Shown: positions 6,062-7,768 of the stretch, piece after piece
How positions within the stretch are numbered: position 1 is the first letter of the stretch
How the letters are laid out: each line of letters starts with the position of its first letter
NCBI GenBank assembly: GCA_030633645.1
Contig: DAOVRY010000026.1
Location: 1-7,768, forward strand
Source: Pseudomonadota bacterium
GTDB lineage: Bacteria; Desulfobacterota; DSM-4660; Desulfatiglandales; B25-G16
Length of the DNA: 7,768 nt
Direction: 5' to 3'
Made by a program: the position numbers and the translations under genes
The notes under the pieces: model-generated
Told to the model about the DNA's origin: nothing
Databases searched by the model: none
Seen by the model: the letters and a program-made list of their open reading frames with translations, nothing else

Positions 6062-6796
6062 AGTCTCATCCTTAATAACCTTTAAAGGAAAATGGGTTGT
6101 CATAGTAGAGCTGATCCATTTGCTTGCCTGCACCGGGGACATCTTGAGATTGATAGGGCATGGCGAGAGAATCTCCACTAAAGAGAACCCTAGCCCTGCC
6201 ATCTGCACCTGAAAGGCCTTCTTGATCGCCTTTCTTGTCTTAATGATATTTTTTGGGGAATCAACCGACGTCCGTTCAATATAAACACTCCCGTTGGCAA
6301 GGGCTAACATCTCACTTAAGTCAATTGGAACACCATCTCGATCAGGATTCCTACCGCCTGGTGTCGTAGTTGAATTTTGACCAATTATTGTTGTAGGGGC
6401 CATCTGACCGCCGGTCATCCCGTACACGCCATTGTTAACAAATATAGTGGTGATTTTCTCACCCCTATTGGCAGCATGAATGGTTTCCGCCGTTCCGATA
6501 GCTGCAATGTCACCATCTCCCTGGTAGCTAAAAACAACCCTGTCGGGCAGTGCCCTCTTCAGCCCTGTGGCAACGGCTGCACCTCTGCCATGAGGCGCCT
6601 CTCCCATGTCAATATCAAAGTAGTTATAGGCAAGCACTGCACAACCTGCCGGCGGGATACCAATTACTTTTTCCTTGATATCTAATTCATCAATGATTTC
6701 AGCAACCAACCGGTGAATGATGCTGTGCCCGCAACCAGGGCAGTAATGAAATGCCGCCTCCTTTAAACTTTCCGGTCTCCCAAAAACCTGTTTCAT
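6047..6796 (-). CDS. 2-oxoacid:ferredoxin oxidoreductase beta subunit, TPP-binding
   Basis: The beta subunit binds thiamine pyrophosphate, and in this family also the 4Fe-4S cluster nearest the active site. Its 249 residues show YCPGCGH at 18-24, with further cysteines at 52 and 213. APHGRGAAVATG at 67-78 is followed by the TPP and magnesium motif GDGD at 93-96, completed by NN at 121-122, and by YGMTGGQ at 125-131. PGGRNPDRDG at 147-156 follows the usual TPT-type loop. The length fits the short VOR/KOR beta subunits rather than single-chain pyruvate enzymes. The ATG directly abuts the alpha stop (TAAATG), with AGAGGA four bases upstream, so alpha and beta are translationally coupled. The name vorA would fit if the substrate is 2-oxoisovalerate. 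The last three codons and the stop lie within a tandem repeat. Confidence 0.94.
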   Translation of the reverse strand: MKQVFGRPESLKEAAFHYCPGCGHSIIHRLVAEIIDELDIKEKVIGIPPAGCAVLAYNYFDIDMGEAPHGRGAAVATGLKRALPDRVVFSYQGDGDIAAIGTAETIHAANRGEKITTIFVNNGVYGMTGGQMAPTTIIGQNSTTTPGGRNPDRDGVPIDLSEMLALANGSVYIERTSVDSPKNIIKTRKAIKKAFQVQMAGLGFSLVEILSPCPINLKMSPVQASKWISSTMTTHFPLKVIKDETGKLE

Positions 6797-7768
6797 TTAT
6801 TCCTCTGATTCAAGTCCCTCCCTGAAGTATATGTTGTTTATGACCTTGGCAATCTCATCGGGCGTAGATATTATTCCCCCTGGCCTGCCATAAAAATGAA
6901 CTCTTCTCCTACCCTCCAGAGTGAGCTTAACATCCTCTAACATTTGCCCGGTATTCATCTCGAACACGAGAAAATCAGATACCCATCGGCTAATCTCCAC
7001 CAAGGGCCTCTTGGGGAATGGCCAGAGGGTTTTAGGCCGCAAGAGGCCTACCTTGAGCCCCATTTCCCGTACTCGTTTAATTGCTCCCTTTGCTATTCTG
7101 CTCGCTGTTCCATAGGCGAGCAGCACCAGCCGCGCATCATCAGTTAAGAACCGTTCCACCTCAGGTATTTCATCTTCTATCATCTGGTATTTTCTATACA
7201 GTTTCCAGTTGTGTTCCTCCATGGCCGAGGTATCCAGTATGAGCGATTTAAGAATTCTGCTGGGCCTGCCTTTTGCACCATCAAGAACCCACGGTTTTAA
7301 GGGAAGAGAGCCAGGATCAATCGGCTCTGGAAATTCAACTGGCTCCATCATTTGACCCATCATTCCATCGCCCAAAATGATAACAGGAGTCCGGTATCTG
7401 TCAGCATACTCAAAGCCCTTTATTGTAAAATCAGCGAGTTCCTGGCCAGTCCCCGGGGCCAAGACGATGGTCCGATAATCCCCATGCCCACCACCCCTCG
7501 TAGCCTGGAAGTAATCTCCCTGAGCAGGGGCAATATTACCCAAGCCGGGTCCACCCCTCATGGTATTAACGATAAGTGCGGGAAGCTCCTGAGCAGCTAA
7601 ATACGAAATTCCTTCCTGTTTCAAACTTATTCCAGGACTGGATGAAGAGGTCATGGCCCTTTTACCAGTCATTGAAACGCCCAAAACCATATTAATAGCA
7701 GCCAATTCGCTCTCGGCCTGGATAAACACGCCATCAGGAAGAGCAGCCAACCCATTTGCCATATATTC
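6797..7768 (-). CDS. vorB: 2-oxoacid:ferredoxin oxidoreductase alpha subunit, VorB type (5' partial)
   Basis: The alpha subunit carries the pyrimidine-binding and transketolase C-terminal-like domains of the enzyme that converts a 2-oxoacid and CoA to acyl-CoA, CO2 and reduced ferredoxin. The window holds 323 residues. The frame continues to the edge, and the first residues EYMANGLAALPDG align with the internal EYMARRLPE block of VorB proteins, so about 35-40 N-terminal residues are outside. Visible motifs are QAESELAAINMV at 17-28, TSSSSPGISLKQEGISYLA at 40-58, RGGPGLGN at 71-78, the GGGHGDYR segment at 92-99 and GDGMMGQMMEP at 133-143. The C-terminus has GRPGG. These match enzymes annotated as 3-methyl-2-oxobutanoate dehydrogenase VorB. 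A small ferredoxin-like delta subunit is expected just upstream, outside the window. Broader oxoacid use is possible. Confidence 0.92.
   Translation of the reverse strand, partial: EYMANGLAALPDGVFIQAESELAAINMVLGVSMTGKRAMTSSSSPGISLKQEGISYLAAQELPALIVNTMRGGPGLGNIAPAQGDYFQATRGGGHGDYRTIVLAPGTGQELADFTIKGFEYADRYRTPVIILGDGMMGQMMEPVEFPEPIDPGSLPLKPWVLDGAKGRPSRILKSLILDTSAMEEHNWKLYRKYQMIEDEIPEVERFLTDDARLVLLAYGTASRIAKGAIKRVREMGLKVGLLRPKTLWPFPKRPLVEISRWVSDFLVFEMNTGQMLEDVKLTLEGRRRVHFYGRPGGIISTPDEIAKVINNIYFREGLESEE

Noticed and set aside
7760..7762. ATG as the start of the alpha subunit
   Set aside because: The frame remains open to the window edge, and the residues before and after it (EYMANGL) match an internal conserved block of VorB, so the gene is truncated by the window.

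Overview
The window looks like chromosome from a strictly anaerobic bacterium, most likely a deltaproteobacterium (Desulfobacterota), either a sulfate reducer or a syntroph. The evidence is two separate ferredoxin-type 2-oxoacid oxidoreductase systems, acyl-CoA beta-oxidation genes, and intergenic spaces packed with short palindromic or tandem repeats. This assignment rests on gene content and family resemblance only. It contains no RNA gene, CRISPR array, transposase or phage gene that I can see.

Layout. Left part, plus strand: the 3' end of a KorC-type gamma subunit (1-517), glutamyl-tRNA synthetase gltX (656-2068), then a crotonase-family gene (2085-2861) 16 bases behind gltX with a strong ribosome binding site. 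Right part, minus strand, in order of transcription: the alpha subunit of a VorB-type 2-oxoacid:ferredoxin oxidoreductase (7768-6797, N-terminus outside the window), its TPP-binding beta subunit (6796-6047), a 114-base gap, its gamma subunit (5932-5387), a tandem ACT-domain protein (5384-4944), a 324-base gap, and a long acyl-CoA dehydrogenase (4619-3018). The two halves converge on a palindromic spacer at 2862-3017.

How the genes fit together. The VorB-type complex would decarboxylate a 2-oxoacid, probably branched-chain, to the acyl-CoA while reducing ferredoxin. The acyl-CoA dehydrogenase could then take an acyl-CoA to the enoyl-CoA. The ACT-ACT protein is translationally coupled to the gamma subunit and probably senses an amino acid related to the oxoacid. 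The crotonase is of the ECHDC3-like type and lacks both catalytic glutamates of classical enoyl-CoA hydratases, so its reaction is open. KorC on the left belongs to a different complex whose other subunits should lie upstream of base 1.

The most unusual non-coding feature is that the larger gaps (518-655, 2862-3017, 4620-4943, 5933-6046) each hold a different short repeat. Several have a period close to 8 bases, and two of them contain the stop codon of the preceding gene. The best candidate for new biology is the ACT protein tied to the oxidoreductase. Most of the window is otherwise ordinary anaerobic core metabolism.
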